A stretch of DNA of 64,000 bases from Phoronis australis. Its lineage: Eukaryota; Phoronida; Phoronidae. Below the pieces are notes generated by a model that was not told where the DNA came from, did no database searches, and was given only the letters and a program-made list of their open reading frames with translations. Of the stretch, positions 53,701 to 64,000 are shown in pieces. Made by a program: the position numbers and the translations under genes. The stretch covers positions 700,595 through 764,594 of the forward strand of contig NMRA01000033.1 in assembly GCA_002633005.1 (NCBI GenBank). The letters are read 5' to 3'. How positions within the stretch are numbered: position 1 is the stretch's first letter; each line of letters begins with the position of its first letter.

Positions 53701-56700
53701 GAGTTACTATGTAGTTCGGGGGTTTATCTGAGTAATCTTATGTGGAAATGACTCGACTTGATTTGAAGTTTGCTCACTGCATGTGACTTCTCAATAGCTT
53801 GAGGCATTGCAGGTTTTGTTGTAACCCGATCCAAAATGGCAAATGTTGCATCCCTCTTAAAATCTCATTTCCCATTAAACTGCTTTCTAAAGTGGCATAA
53901 CGACCATTATCATTTTTGATTTGATTTTGCTAAGTGTTGCTTTCAAGAACGCTTTTATTTGATTTCTTTATTTTTCTATTTCAGTTGAGTTGTTAGCATC
54001 AGTCGGCGTAATCGGTCAGTTCCTTGGTATCCCTGCCGGAATGTTGTTTCATTCCTATGGTCCGCGCGCCACGTCATTGGTGGGACTCATTCTCAGCGCT
54101 GTTGGCTTCTTGTTGATATACATGGCTATTCGTCTCAATCACATATTCAGCTCGTACAGCTTTGTTGTCTCCATATTTTTCTTTATAGCCAGTAAGTATG
54201 ATGTGTTTGAGACTGGTGATATCTTGAAAAGGTAGATAGTTAATGGCATTTAGAATATTGATATTAATTCTAGATACCGTATTTCATTTTGTTTACCCTG
54301 ATTTGTGATACAAAGTGTTTTTATGCACCCAGGGGGTGCAGACACATATATTTTTCATTTTGTTTTTTAGCTGTTTTAAAGGAGCATGCCACCCAAAAAA
54401 CAACCTAATTTGTATCAATTTAGATCGAGTAGTTCTACTCCATAACGACATGTACGGTTGCGTTACCTGACACCTAACCGCAGACGGAGGTGTGGAAATT
54501 ATCCAATGACGTCATCGGTTTCACACGGTGTCTGTTCAGCAGTTCACAACATGGGTTACTGGTGTCAGCTTATCGCTTGAAGTCATCGTTTAACAGCAAT
54601 AAATCATCAAACTTCGATGTAAAACCCTTAAAAATACACCGAGTTCTTATAAAAACATGTTTTTTTTTTCGCTCTTACGGATTTATTGGTATTTGGACAC
54701 AGTGTAGCCTACAAAGTTCGGCAGGCCAATGTCCTTAGCAGGAGTTTGGGGTCTGTTCGGAGATAATTTCGAAGAATTTTCCGTGAGATACAGACAAGAG
54801 AACCTAGATCTGTGTTGTTTAGACTTGTCATTTTTTGAGTTCTAAACACAAAACGCTTGTTATCCTAGCCAGTGGCTCGGAGCCCGATCAGGCCCGTCGC
54901 GGCCGGCCGTATTGACTCATTATCCCCGCCGGCCAGTGGCTCGGAAACTGATCAGACATCACGAACATAAACCAGCCAAAGTTCAGTGGAAACTAAACTT
55001 CCAGTCAAGAAAATACTATACTTGTGAGCCAAAGTAATGTGCAAGTGATTATGTTGGTGAATTAGCCACGAAACTGCAAATGTACTTAATCGTCGGGGGC
55101 CGCGAATTCAAGTTCCGCTTTGGCCACAGCACCGTCAGGGCAGAAGTTGTACATTGACAATCATTCTTTGAGTAATGTAAATGTAAATAAAGATTCCCCT
55201 AACACCTGGCCGTGGGATGGAAATCGAGTTGTTTCACAACAGTTTCTGCCAGCAAACACTAAATTAGCATGAGCTCACACGGCCTCTGTGTCCTGTCAAT
55301 TAGTTTTATTGCACCTAAAGCCGGTATAGCAGTGATTTATTCATTGCTGGCTTCTCAAATCATTTGCACTAACGAACACTCCAAAGGCATTACAAATTGC
55401 ATCTAATGAGACAGACTTTGTTTCAGTTTTATATATATGTATTGGTTAGGGTGAGAATAATTCATTTTGAAACAGAACGCTCAGTAATAAACGCCAACAT
55501 GGCAACTCGCAATCCCGACTTAGGACGAGCTAGAGCTCATCAGTCCCGACTTCGCAGGTGGGTCGTTAAGTTTCACAGGCTATCAGTTTGAACAGGAATA
55601 CAGTGATGAAGAAATACTAGAGAGGCACCGTGAACAAGCTCAGACAACGGAACGTATGTAGTTATTTGGTAAGCCGGCATTCGTCAGGCACTTTCGACAT
55701 CTGCAGGCACAGACACGGAGAAGTTTCACGGCCTCATACTTGCTATTTACAGCGTACATTTCATTCTTCACTACCATGAGCCACTTCCTAAGCATTTCGG
55801 ACTCTCGAGGAAGTAAAAAAAAACACGATATATCCGCTTTCCTCGCAGCTGCTTAGTTCGGACAAGCGGGAACGATGCACCGCAACATAGCGGCATTCAC
55901 TCTGCATATGAACCACTGACGTCGCTAGCGTCGTTTCTCACCTTCCTCGCAGGTTAACGCGACACCTCTTGGCAAGGTAAGGTCGACCGTATGCGAGGCG
56001 ATGTGGATATAGACCGATTAAGACGGCAAAAAAGACTAATTAAATCGGGTGGCATTCTCCTTTAATTTTTGTCCTTCAATTTTGATAAACTTCAATTTTG
56101 ATAAAACAACTTTGTGAATTTTGTTGAAATTTGACTCAAAAGTATTTGGTGGGAATGCACATTCGTCAGTATTGTCAGTATGGCTTGACAGATTTTCATT
56201 AAACTTGGAGCAAGGCGTGGGTACCAGGTGGTTTTTGGACAAGTTCGCCTGCTCTGGCACTCCCTGTTTACCGGCATAGTTTTTGCCAAGATATGCTTGT
56301 CCTTTGTTTATTATCAAAGTGAGTTGGTAGATTTTGGTGAAATTTAATGCTCATACATATGGTAGGGATGCACCGATACCAGTCAAATTTCAGACCAATT
56401 AGTTTAATATAGTTTGCCAGTGGCCATTTTGTTTTTTGGCAAGGTATTCCTTGTCCTTCAATCACTGTATGTGTGGCTTGAGGGATTTGCTAAACCTTGA
56501 CACGGAAGTATAAGGTGATTATTTGCTGGCACCAATCAACTAGCATGATAGCGCCGTGTGTCCGTTGATTTAATTGAGGCTTGTCAGATTTTGACAAAGC
56601 ATTACGCAGCAGTATATGGTTTATTTTTGTGTAGCCATTTTAGTATCTGAGTTTGACATGATATTCTTTATATGTCAATTATTGTCAAAATGGCTTGGAC

Positions 56701-59700
56701 AGAATTTTGGTAAATGGTGGTCAATTTTCAGATTTTCTGTCGTGGCCAACTAATGAGGCCTCGTCCCACATCACACTTACAATGCTTATTCTGTTAACAA
56801 AAACAGGTCAGTGTCACACAGGCAGTACTTTTTCCATTCTCCTACTTATCTTGTCAGTCATGCGAAACACTTGCAGTATAAACAAGCTAAGGTTCTAAAT
56901 GACCTACACTGTTAACTCAAATAAGTGCCCATGTCCTTATAAGCGTGCTCTAACTGAAGTTTGAACTCCATGAATGACTTTAGTGTTCGCAGAGATCCAC
57001 AAACAAATGACATAGGACAGGTGAAATTTTGCCCCCAAGATTTTAATAAAAATGCTGTGGTATAATTATTTTCCTGGGCTCATTGTACCATGGACAAATC
57101 GGATGGTAACACGAGGTGATACGCATTCTCAATTTGATGTACCCAAATTATGGCAAAAACTCTGCCGTTTGGGACAGTCTCTGATATTTTGGACTCCGAA
57201 ATTAAAGTCTATATGGCTTTTCTTGATTCTAAAGATTGGGACATTGGCGATTTTGGCATTCATCGTATCTATTGTTGAGGTGTTAAAAAGTATTTGGGAA
57301 AAATTGAACCACGTGTGGCCAATACTGTACCACATTGATGTTAAAAGGGGAGTTTTGCCCTGTTATTGTAGTTCTTGAATTTGGAAGGCCAAAATTGCCT
57401 ATTTTAAAATTTGGTACAATCTCCAACCTTAAGCAAAATCGGTAAGTTTTCAGTCTCAAACTGGAGAATTTTACTTTAGACAAGGCTTGGCATTGCTCTT
57501 TCTTTATCAAGAGGTTTTTAAACAAACAACAAAGTTCAACACGAAAAATCACCTTGTGGCAAAATACCTGTGGGTTGGTTTGAAATATTGAAGGGAACTT
57601 TAATGCACTGTCACAAAGATTTAGCACCATGATGATGCTTATAGGAGGTCTGTAACATTTGTAAACTCTACTTGTTGGAAAGGACAATAGGCTGACCTTG
57701 TACTGAACCATTTGTGCAAGTTTGCAACAAATTTTTCATAACAGAAGTGCTGTTGAACAAACCACTGCCCTTGCCAAATGATGTCCCTTTGTTGTGTCTT
57801 TGTTGGATATAACAATACAGGTAGCACCAATATCCTACCTTGGGCCCACATCAGCCAGTTGCTGATGAATGCTTACCATTATCTTAATTATAAGAAAGAA
57901 AAACAAAGTGAACAATGGATACCACCTATCTACACTATGCCACAAGCTTGCATCCTAGTTTCCCCCTGGGTGACTTCCCAATATTCTAGCTTGCTCATAG
58001 TCTTCTCATATGTTCAAAGTGAAAGAAACCTTTGTATTGGCTCACATTGAAGTGAACAGGAATGATACAAGACCTGAAGAGTGAAAAATTGATCCATGGT
58101 ATTAAACTCAGTGGCAGCCAACAAAGCGTGTGCCATTCTGTATGCATACAGCTAGCTTGGATGTTTTCTGCGGCATATGTGGTGAAAGTTTTGTTTATCA
58201 TATTTTGGCAAGCATCATTTCTTGTCCAAATGAATTGTTAACTGAGTTCAGCATTAGAAAGAAACAATGGAGCTTAGATGTAACCCTGCATATCTCTGTC
58301 AATGAAAGCTATTTCAGGTGAAAATGAGTCTTGTCATGCAAAAAGTAGTAACTTAATTATCTCAATGTATCCAAGCTAATGCCACAAAAGAAATCCAAAA
58401 GTTAATACACGTTACTTTGCATTAGTTGACATCGTACCACTTGCATCTTGTCTGTCAGGATTACGTGCACAGGCTGTCACTCGTCGCTTTTGTCACGGTC
58501 CAGGAGACAACGTGTTAATTGAGGTTCCTATATTTGGAATGCGGTCATGCTTGATTTTGATACTTGTAGCAATTATAGAAAGACGATGGTTTTTGGAAAT
58601 CATTCCTATGTGCGTAGTTAGTGACATGATTTTTTTGATATTTCAGATCACAGTCTGTCATATTCATACCTCGGTTTCTTGCTGACAAACATGGAACTTT
58701 TCTCTGATGCGCACCGTGGCAAAATTGTTGTAGCCCTCAACACATTATATCAGGCACCGTTTTGGCCATTTATTTACAACTACGCATTTCTGGGTGAAGA
58801 TGTGAAATACCAGAGCCAAGATAATATTGGAGGATTCTTTCTGACTTTAGGCATCGTGTTCATTGTTGTAAATCTACTCGGGTTAGTGATTCTTCGTAAA
58901 AATACTGCCGGAAATGAGACAAAGCAGATGGACTATGGTGAAACGGAGCTGAGTCCTATGACGACAAATGGGAATACTTCATCTGAGACGAAAGGAAACG
59001 AGAAAGATCGTGAGAAGATGGTGAGCAAGGATGAGCAAACAGAAATTAAACCCGCTACTAATAGCCAACCATTCCTCACTCGTCTTAGAAAGACGTTTTC
59101 AAGAAGCAGAAAAAAGAAATCAAGCTCTTACATAGATGACACACATGAGTGTGAAGTGGCGGAGGTTCCAGAAGGCCAGCCACTGAAGACCGACGTTATC
59201 ATCTCTCCACAAAGTAACCCTTCAGCTATGTCGCTAATTGCCATGTTCACAAAACCAGCCTTCCAGTGTGCTATGTGGGTCGTCGTTTTCGCCTTTGCCG
59301 TCAACATTACATTGCTCGCAAATCTGTCGGCCATTTTGTATTCGGTCGCCTTGTCTGACTGGTTCTCACTGTTCATTATCGCATGCCCACTGATTGGTCT
59401 CTTGATGTCGTTTACCATTTGCACACTTTCGAGCCTTTTCGCACACCGCATCCGTTCGTCAGTGATCTCACTAGGTCTCACGTCTCTGCAATTGGCTAGT
59501 CAAATATTGCTAATTTTTTTCATGGACAGCATGCCCGTTCTGTTCATTTGCACATGTGTCGAAATAGGCACAGCACTCTCGAGTTTCTCGCTCATTCCAA
59601 CGATTGTAAGTCGAGAACTGGGCTCAGATAATTTCAACCGAATTTGGGGATATGTACTGTTGCTGGTGTCGCTGGTTACCCTGGCGGGTCAGAACAGTTT

Positions 59701-59845
59701 TGGCGCTATTTACGAGAGCAAAATCACAGACCATGGGACTCACTGCACAGGAACACATTGTGTTGTAGACTGCTTCCTAATGATGAGTATAGCTTGCGGT
59801 GTGTCTGTGTTATTTAATGTTGGGCTTGTGGAAGTGGGTTGGTAG
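47621..59845 (+). CDS. Nodulin-like/NFD4-type MFS transporter (gene span)
   Basis: Three exons: 47621-47753, 53985-54191, 58647-59845. Junction phases are 1 and 1, giving 1539 bases and 512 residues. The N-terminus (MPSKWYRVIAFLVGAFGMAM; later YTQQEVELLASVGVIGQFLG, GMLFHSYGPRATSLVG) follows the nodulin-like pattern of a first helix, a YSQ-x-E-L loop and G-x-x-x-D/H-x-x-GPR. The C-terminal half has further hydrophobic segments and a late SREL...FNRIWGY...C-x-G-x-x-C stretch similar to the family's SElFG...C-x-G-x-x-C. A hydrophilic loop of about 110 residues separates the halves. Role: multi-pass membrane carrier, substrate unknown. Probably on the plasma or an organelle membrane. Confidence 0.85.
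49840..49960 (+). repeat. CTCF-repeat family fragment
   Basis: TTTCATGAAAATCCATGTAT followed by CTCTGAAGAT and TTGGGGGCACACCAGTCGTC, matching 21407-21495. The motif core is degraded (GCCCTTGGGGGCAC). Confidence 0.65.
50012..50535 (-). pseudogene. Lys-rich coiled-coil ORF remnant, frameshifted
   Basis: Two overlapping minus-strand frames look like one broken coding region. The upstream frame reads SVPTMQQETESTLKCELIGN; the downstream one reads SQFKEVCKDLFPLLPEPSEE, then TPRKQKLKRRLQYVSKEKKT and a Lys-rich helix ending KKAISEL and stop. A further fragment ECLKKRRKLSPPSQSGKARQ lies near 50760-50810. The TPRK-x-KL-RR helix recalls THAP/P-element-type proteins, but no THAP zinc motif was found. 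Origin uncertain. Confidence 0.35.
52755..53500 (-). repeat. CTCF-repeat family copy, reverse orientation
   Basis: Left end TATGCACCCACATATTTATG, right end ACGGTGCCTTGGTGGGCGTA: the two family ends in reverse order to 20-21.7 kb. CTCF-like motifs on the minus strand at 52928-52941, 53068-53081 (reverse CCACCAGATGGCAC) and about 53226-53242. Confidence 0.8.
53985..54191 (+). CDS. MFS transporter exon 2 (TM2-TM3)
   Basis: Acceptor tctatttcag; the first two bases complete a Val codon. Encodes VELLASVGVIGQFLGIPAGM, the GPRATSLVG loop, a helix LILSAVGFLLIYMAI and a helix FVVSIFFFIA. Donor GCCA|GTAAGT. Confidence 0.9.
55040..55200 (+). repeat. Possible SINE
   Basis: B-box-like GCGAATTCAAGTTCCGC near 55108-55124 and an AATGTAAATAAAG tail. 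The A box is not convincing. Confidence 0.35.
56045..56760. repeat. Degenerate tandem repeat, about 180-220 bp
   Basis: The phrase TTTTG-CAAG-ATATTC-TTGTCCTTCAAT ... GGCTTGACAGATTTTGGTAAA recurs in order about four times (near 56065, 56280, 56435 and 56655), with GGGAATGCAC-like and GGGATGCACC-like blocks between. Confidence 0.6.
58647..59845 (+). CDS. MFS transporter exon 3 (rest of protein)
   Basis: Acceptor gatatttcag; completes an Asn codon (N-HSLSYSYLGFLL). Includes SDAHRGKIVVALNTLYQAPF (family: FP-x-x-RG-x-VVG), a hydrophobic helix near 58840-58900, a charged loop with a basic patch (KTFSRSRKKKSS), then five or six more helices and a TAG stop at 59843-59845. Confidence 0.93.
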
Positions 59846-60464
59846 AACTGCAGCATGCAGTGTGTTTTGCACTGTAGAAATGTGTTGAATACAGTAAATG
59901 TTCTCCAGTTACGGAGTCTGAAATTTGGAACACCAAAGTTCAAGCCCAATTTGAATTTTCTTGATACTGATTATTATCTGACATGGGTGCTTTTGGCTTT
60001 ATCCAGTATCAGTATCTGGTTGGTAATTCTTGACTGCAGACTGCCAATATTGTTTATCTATAAAGTTTCGCACAAGGTCCGACCTCAAGCAAAATAATTA
60101 ATTTTCACTGTCCCAAGCTAAGGAATACCATCCAGTGGTAAGTTTGAACTCTAAAATATATGTTAGGTCAACAAATAGAAAGTTAAGAAAAGTGATATAA
60201 ATTTATTGAAGAATACACAGAACATACAAAGAAATAATGAAAAACCCAGAAATCACGAAGCATTATATCTGGGTTGGTTGTAGACAATTCATAAATGAAA
60301 GTAATATACATAGAGGTATATACATTTAAGTAGTATCTAATATAAGTATTCCAATATTTAGACATGCTATTGGGAACATATTGAAAGTTAACCTTGTTTC
60401 TCTGTACCTAAAATACCTGGAAAACTGAAAGTGAAGTTAAAAGGTTGCTTTCAACTTAATAATT

Positions 60465-60501
<37 letters not shown>

Positions 60502-61060
60502 CGGTAATAATAATAAACTTTATTTATGGAGGTAAACTAACAGGGGACCTGTTGTTATGGACGCACAAGTGTTGATCGGACCAGTCTGCTCACAAAGGCT
60601 GTTTGTGGCTTTTTTATTTCTTCGAATATTGTGATTGACTGTGGCAAAATGTGTTTGATGATAAGATGACTAAATCAAAATGTTGCTAAAATACATAATG
60701 TTTCACTTGTTGATTACTTCCACTTTCTTAGAGAAGGTGCTTAGTAATTCTCCCTGTTCCTGGAATTTTTGTGTGCATTGTGTATTCCTTATACGTAGTT
60801 CTATATTTGATTGGTTGGTTTTGTCTTGAAGCCTTTACATCCCTTTTTCAGTTCGCTTCAAGAGTTTTTGTTGCAGTGTGTGCCATGACCTGAGTTCTGC
60901 ATTTGTCTGTATTAAGATATTGTAAAATTTTACTCAGCTTGGCTTGTGTATCACTTCAGTTGTTAGAATAGAAATGAAACTAAACCTCTTTGTTTCTATC
61001 TGTTCCGAGGAACCACCTCTTCAGTAGCCAAACGGCGCCACATTTTGGTGTCGTGTAAAG
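59846..61060. other. 3' flank of the MFS gene
   Basis: 3' UTR and flank without a further gene. An AAT/TAA microsatellite spans about 60467-60518, and AATAAA at 60512-60517, at its end, is a candidate poly(A) signal. Confidence 0.5.
60467..60518. repeat. (AAT)n microsatellite
   Basis: Run of AAT units, interrupted once by CCGG. Confidence 0.9.
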
Positions 61061-61129
61061 ACAGTAGTAAGAGGCTTTGGCATTCCGTTTTTGCGGGTCT
61101 TCGGCCAAAGGTCATAAATCCGAAAGGGA

Positions 61130-61142
61130 AGGTCAAAGGTCA
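61130..61142 (+). promoter_or_regulatory. Perfect DR1 motif (left arm)
   Basis: AGGTCAAAGGTCA, the direct-repeat-1 site of RXR/HNF4-class nuclear receptors. The mirrored copy is at 62729-62741. Confidence 0.5.
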
Positions 61143-62728
61143 CATGTTATGTACTTAATCGGAATGGACATCATCCGCGTACCGGACGGAAGTGTCAATG
61201 ATGTCACGCTTAATTACCTAATAAGTTTAATTGAACCCGTTAGAGTGGAACTTCGGTCCCAGGTAATACGTGTAAGACGTCGTTAAATCGGAAGGACGAT
61301 GTGGTAGAATATAAAATCACGTGACTGCCGACGTCGTCAGGTAAATGAGGGTGTGGCACCGTACCCCCACCCGGATGTTACGAAAAGGTAACGTTGAAAA
61401 TGTTGTGTTTGTAGAGTTCAACTGATCGAGAGCCGAAACAACATAGGGTTTAAGCTGCGTGCTGATAAGAACAAAAGGTGGATTACCTTATTTCGCGTGC
61501 GCCAGGTGTCGTCGTATATTCTGATTTCTCAAAAACAAATGTTGCGTATATTCCGCGACAAATGATAAGGGGATAACCACCCAAGTCAACAACAGATGTT
61601 GCGTAAAGTCTGACCCAGGTACAGACGGTACTAAACTAATAATACTAATAATAAGATGTGACCACCTAAAATAGAACATAAAATTAATATTGTTTAAACG
61701 TGTATTAATGACAAAGTAAATTCGAATACACTACAGAAACCATCAAGACGTTCAGACACAGTTGCCCCTAAAAGTAGTAAATTATTAGTAGTAAATTATT
61801 AAATGTCCCGAATTAAATCTTCAATGGTCCAGTGGTGACGCCATCGTCGAACACTTGTCTTTTGGGATAGGTGAATGCGCACCTCTCTTGCAGATAGGTA
61901 TACATGTTGTTGGAAATATTGTGACCACATAAGAGAAAAGAAACATTCCAAGTTCAACCGTGTATTAATAACAACATACAAAAGTGGATAAAAGAGGATG
62001 AATGCCAAGGATTGCGTGACGTTTTCGTACGCAAATGTAGACAAAGCACCGTCTGAGCTTTGATGAATCTTGCATAATTGTCGGAGGAACGTAATGCAAA
62101 GGATAGCGTGACGTTTTCGTACTACAAAACTGTACACAAAGCACCGTCTCTGAGCTTTTACGAATCTTATATAATTGCCACATAATCTCTGGGCTGACAC
62201 AAACCCTACTTTGTAATGATTTAATCGAGTACATTTTGTGGGTCAATTAAGTACATTTTGAACCCGTCTGAGAATTTTGAACTTCAATGATCACGGGTGA
62301 GAAACAAAAACATGGCCGCCGGTCCTCTAAATCGGACTGACTCACCCAAAACAGGACCTCCGGGGATCAAATGGGACCGTCGATCGCACCAGAAAATGGG
62401 ACTGACGCACCTAAAAACATGACCGCCCCACCACAAAACAGGACCGCCGGACAATATGTGGTTTCAATCCCCGGTCCTGGATCGCAATTAACAGGTGGAT
62501 TTAACAGCGCAGCGTCGACGCTGCGGTGCAGTATGAACCGTCAACTTCGGTCCTATCGAAGTTATCGTGAGGTGCCACTGTTATCGTCAACAATTACAGG
62601 GTAGTGCCGTCGCTAATATAATAGTTGCTCTCTATCGGGTCCAATTAAACCTATTACGTAATTAGGTTGACGTCATTGACACTTCCGTCCGGTAGGCGAG
62701 TGATGTCCCTTCCGATGCATATAACATG

Positions 62729-62741
62729 TGACCTTTGACCT
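62729..62741 (-). promoter_or_regulatory. Perfect DR1 motif (right arm)
   Basis: TGACCTTTGACCT, reverse complement of the left-arm site, as expected from the inverted repeat. Confidence 0.5.
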
Positions 62742-63019
62742 TTCCTTTCGGATTTATGACCTTTGACCGAGGACCCGCAAAGACGGGGCGCCAAAACCTC
62801 TTACTATACTACTAAAGACTGTAGAACATATTGAGCGCCTCAAAGGCTAGGGAACCGCTCAGAGGGGATAGATGACCACCACCTTCCAAAAAATTACCCG
62901 AAATCTGGAGCATACTCATCACCTCCTCGCCACCCTTTAAGGAATGTTCTACGTAGTCACCGCTCTTCACGCCAAGATTCATGATCCACTTCCAGGCACC
63001 AAGGAATCCATCCAAAACA

Positions 63020-63400
63020 AGAGCAACGAGGAGCGTTGAAATGCACCCATGAATGCACCGCTAACGGTGTGCTTCTAGGGGTGTTTATTTGAAACATCAA
63101 AATGGCAACTAGATGGCGCAAAATATGTCGAATCCATCCGAGAACTTGTATGTGTCATCAAAACTATTAATCAAATTTCATAAAAATCCGTCAAGGAACT
63201 TCTGAGAAAACAGAGTAATATGAAAAAATGAAATTGCCACAAAGAGGCTATAAGCGCAAAAACATAACTGCAACTAAGAGGCGCCAAAGTAGATAAAGTC
63301 GTCAGAAAATCATCGTCAGACTTCCTCTTCACATTAGGAACATAAATGTCAATTTCCACAACCATCCTTAGAGTGGTTTAGTTGACATAGTCCGGTCCCT
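63020..63400 (+). repeat. CTCF-repeat family copy (truncated)
   Basis: GAAATGCACCCATGAATGCA start, then GTGTGCTTCTAGGGGTGTTT, AACTAGATGGCGC (63107-63119), and unit phrases including AAAATCATCGTCAGACTTCC and CACAACCATCC. Same order as the start of the 20 kb copy. Confidence 0.75.
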
Positions 63401-63510
63401 TAGCAGCCAAAAACCCCAAAACATTTACACCCCGGATTAAAGCACCAAATTTGGTACACAGATACTTTGGGACACGCTGAATCTCATGGGGGTCGGTTGC
63501 CCGAAATTTG

Positions 63511-63546
63511 AGGTCAAGGTCAAGGTCAAATCAAGGTCAAAGGTCA
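63511..63546 (+). promoter_or_regulatory. Five AGGTCA half-sites in tandem
   Basis: AGGTCA-AGGTCA-AGGTCA-AATCA-AGGTCA-A-AGGTCA (the first three overlap slightly in spacing). The last pair is a perfect DR1 at 63534-63546. Confidence 0.45.
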
Positions 63547-64000
63547 TGTGGGTAATTTTTTTGAAATGGCTTCAGACGAAATATCTGTTTCATTACTGTT
63601 TCAGGTGATAAGCAGGAGGCTTTATTTTGATTTAAAATTAATGTTAATAACTTGTACAAATAAGTTAAAAGTAAAAAAGTAATTTTCCTGACACTTACGA
63701 TGGTAATTATCCTAATTAATATAGCATATACATTTTCAATGAAAAATAAGTCTAATTGTTTTCTCTGGCTGAGAAAAACTGTCAAACTAGTATGAATATG
63801 CATTAAATCAACTCTAGAATGTTTTACCTTTAACAGAAATTCATTTTTAAATGTTTTTGTTACAATATTTATGGTTAATTATGTAACAAATTGTCTCCGA
63901 AATTAAAAGGAAATCGGACATCTTGCTAAATTTTCAAAGAACAATTGCTGAAACTTTTATCATCATTTTTAATTTGATCATAGCTGAAGGTAACTTTGTT
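63547..64000. other. Right edge, nothing recognised
   Basis: AT-rich flank without coding signal. Confidence 0.5.

Larger units (their letters stand above)
47754..53984. other. MFS transporter intron 1
   Basis: 6.2 kb. Contains copies of the CTCF-like family at about 49840-49960 and 52755-53500, a decayed coding-like stretch at 50012-50810 (minus), and a fragment reading ILGYVAGMSARQLA near 51190-51230 (plus) that may be transposase debris. 47754-49840 shows nothing else recognisable. Confidence 0.6.
54192..58646. other. MFS transporter intron 2
   Basis: 4.5 kb with no further coding exon required by phase or family length. Holds a short GC-rich direct repeat near 54870-54955 (CCAGTGGCTCGGA twice, about 66 bases apart), a possible SINE at 55040-55200, and the tandem repeat at 56045-56760. 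The rest is unrecognised. Confidence 0.6.
61062..62812. repeat. 1.75 kb foldback element
   Basis: Arms about 61062-61250 and 62628-62812 pair closely: GTAAGAGGCTTTGGC with GCCAAAACCTCTTAC, AAAGGTCATAAATCCGAAAG with CTTTCGGATTTATGACCTTT, ACCGGACGGAAGTGTCAATG with CATTGACACTTCCGTCCGGT. Interior has a two-unit tandem (about 92 bases, 62005-62180; GCGTGACGTTTTCGTAC in both) and an 18-bp perfect palindrome at 62508-62525. No ORF of note. Confidence 0.85.

Overview
This is a 64 kb piece of an animal nuclear genome. It is AT-rich, has long introns with GT/AG boundaries, carries dense DNA-transposon and foldback repeats, and contains two runs of N. Gene content and repeat style suggest a marine invertebrate. 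I cannot name the species from the sequence.

Minus strand, about 28.6 kb down to 2.75 kb: nearly all of one large gene, the orthologue of PTPN23 (HD-PTP / Myopic), an ESCRT accessory protein. Twenty coding exons were assembled by eye from splice sites, phase and family similarity. They join in a single frame (6924 bases, 2307 residues plus stop). The order is Bro1 domain, V-shaped coiled-coil domain, a very long low-complexity proline/glutamine-rich exon (3330 bases), tyrosine-phosphatase-like domain, and the conserved C-terminal tail. The first coding exon (about 30 residues of the Bro1 N-terminus) was not found. The phosphatase domain lacks the catalytic Asp of the WPD loop and has other substitutions, so it is probably a pseudophosphatase.

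Plus strand, 47.6 to 59.8 kb: a three-exon gene for a 512-residue MFS membrane transporter of the nodulin-like/NFD4 type. Its introns are about 6.2 and 4.5 kb.

About 30.3 to 47.4 kb lies between the two genes, whose 5' ends face each other. It is repeat-rich: a 1.9 kb long inverted repeat, a 0.55 kb foldback, a pair of dispersed repeats carrying a minisatellite, tandem repeats, MITEs with poly-G tracts that sit at every assembly gap, and a transposon-related ORF remnant. Introns and the right flank hold a piggyBac-type deletion derivative, a TA-flanked element with a decayed ORF, tRNA-derived SINEs, a 9-bp-TSD MITE, a 1.75 kb foldback with perfect nuclear-receptor DR1 motifs, and a dispersed family of tandem units that repeatedly carries a CTCF-like motif. 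The two genes have no evident joint pathway. Coordinates were read by hand, and repeat boundaries marked approximate may be off by tens of bases.
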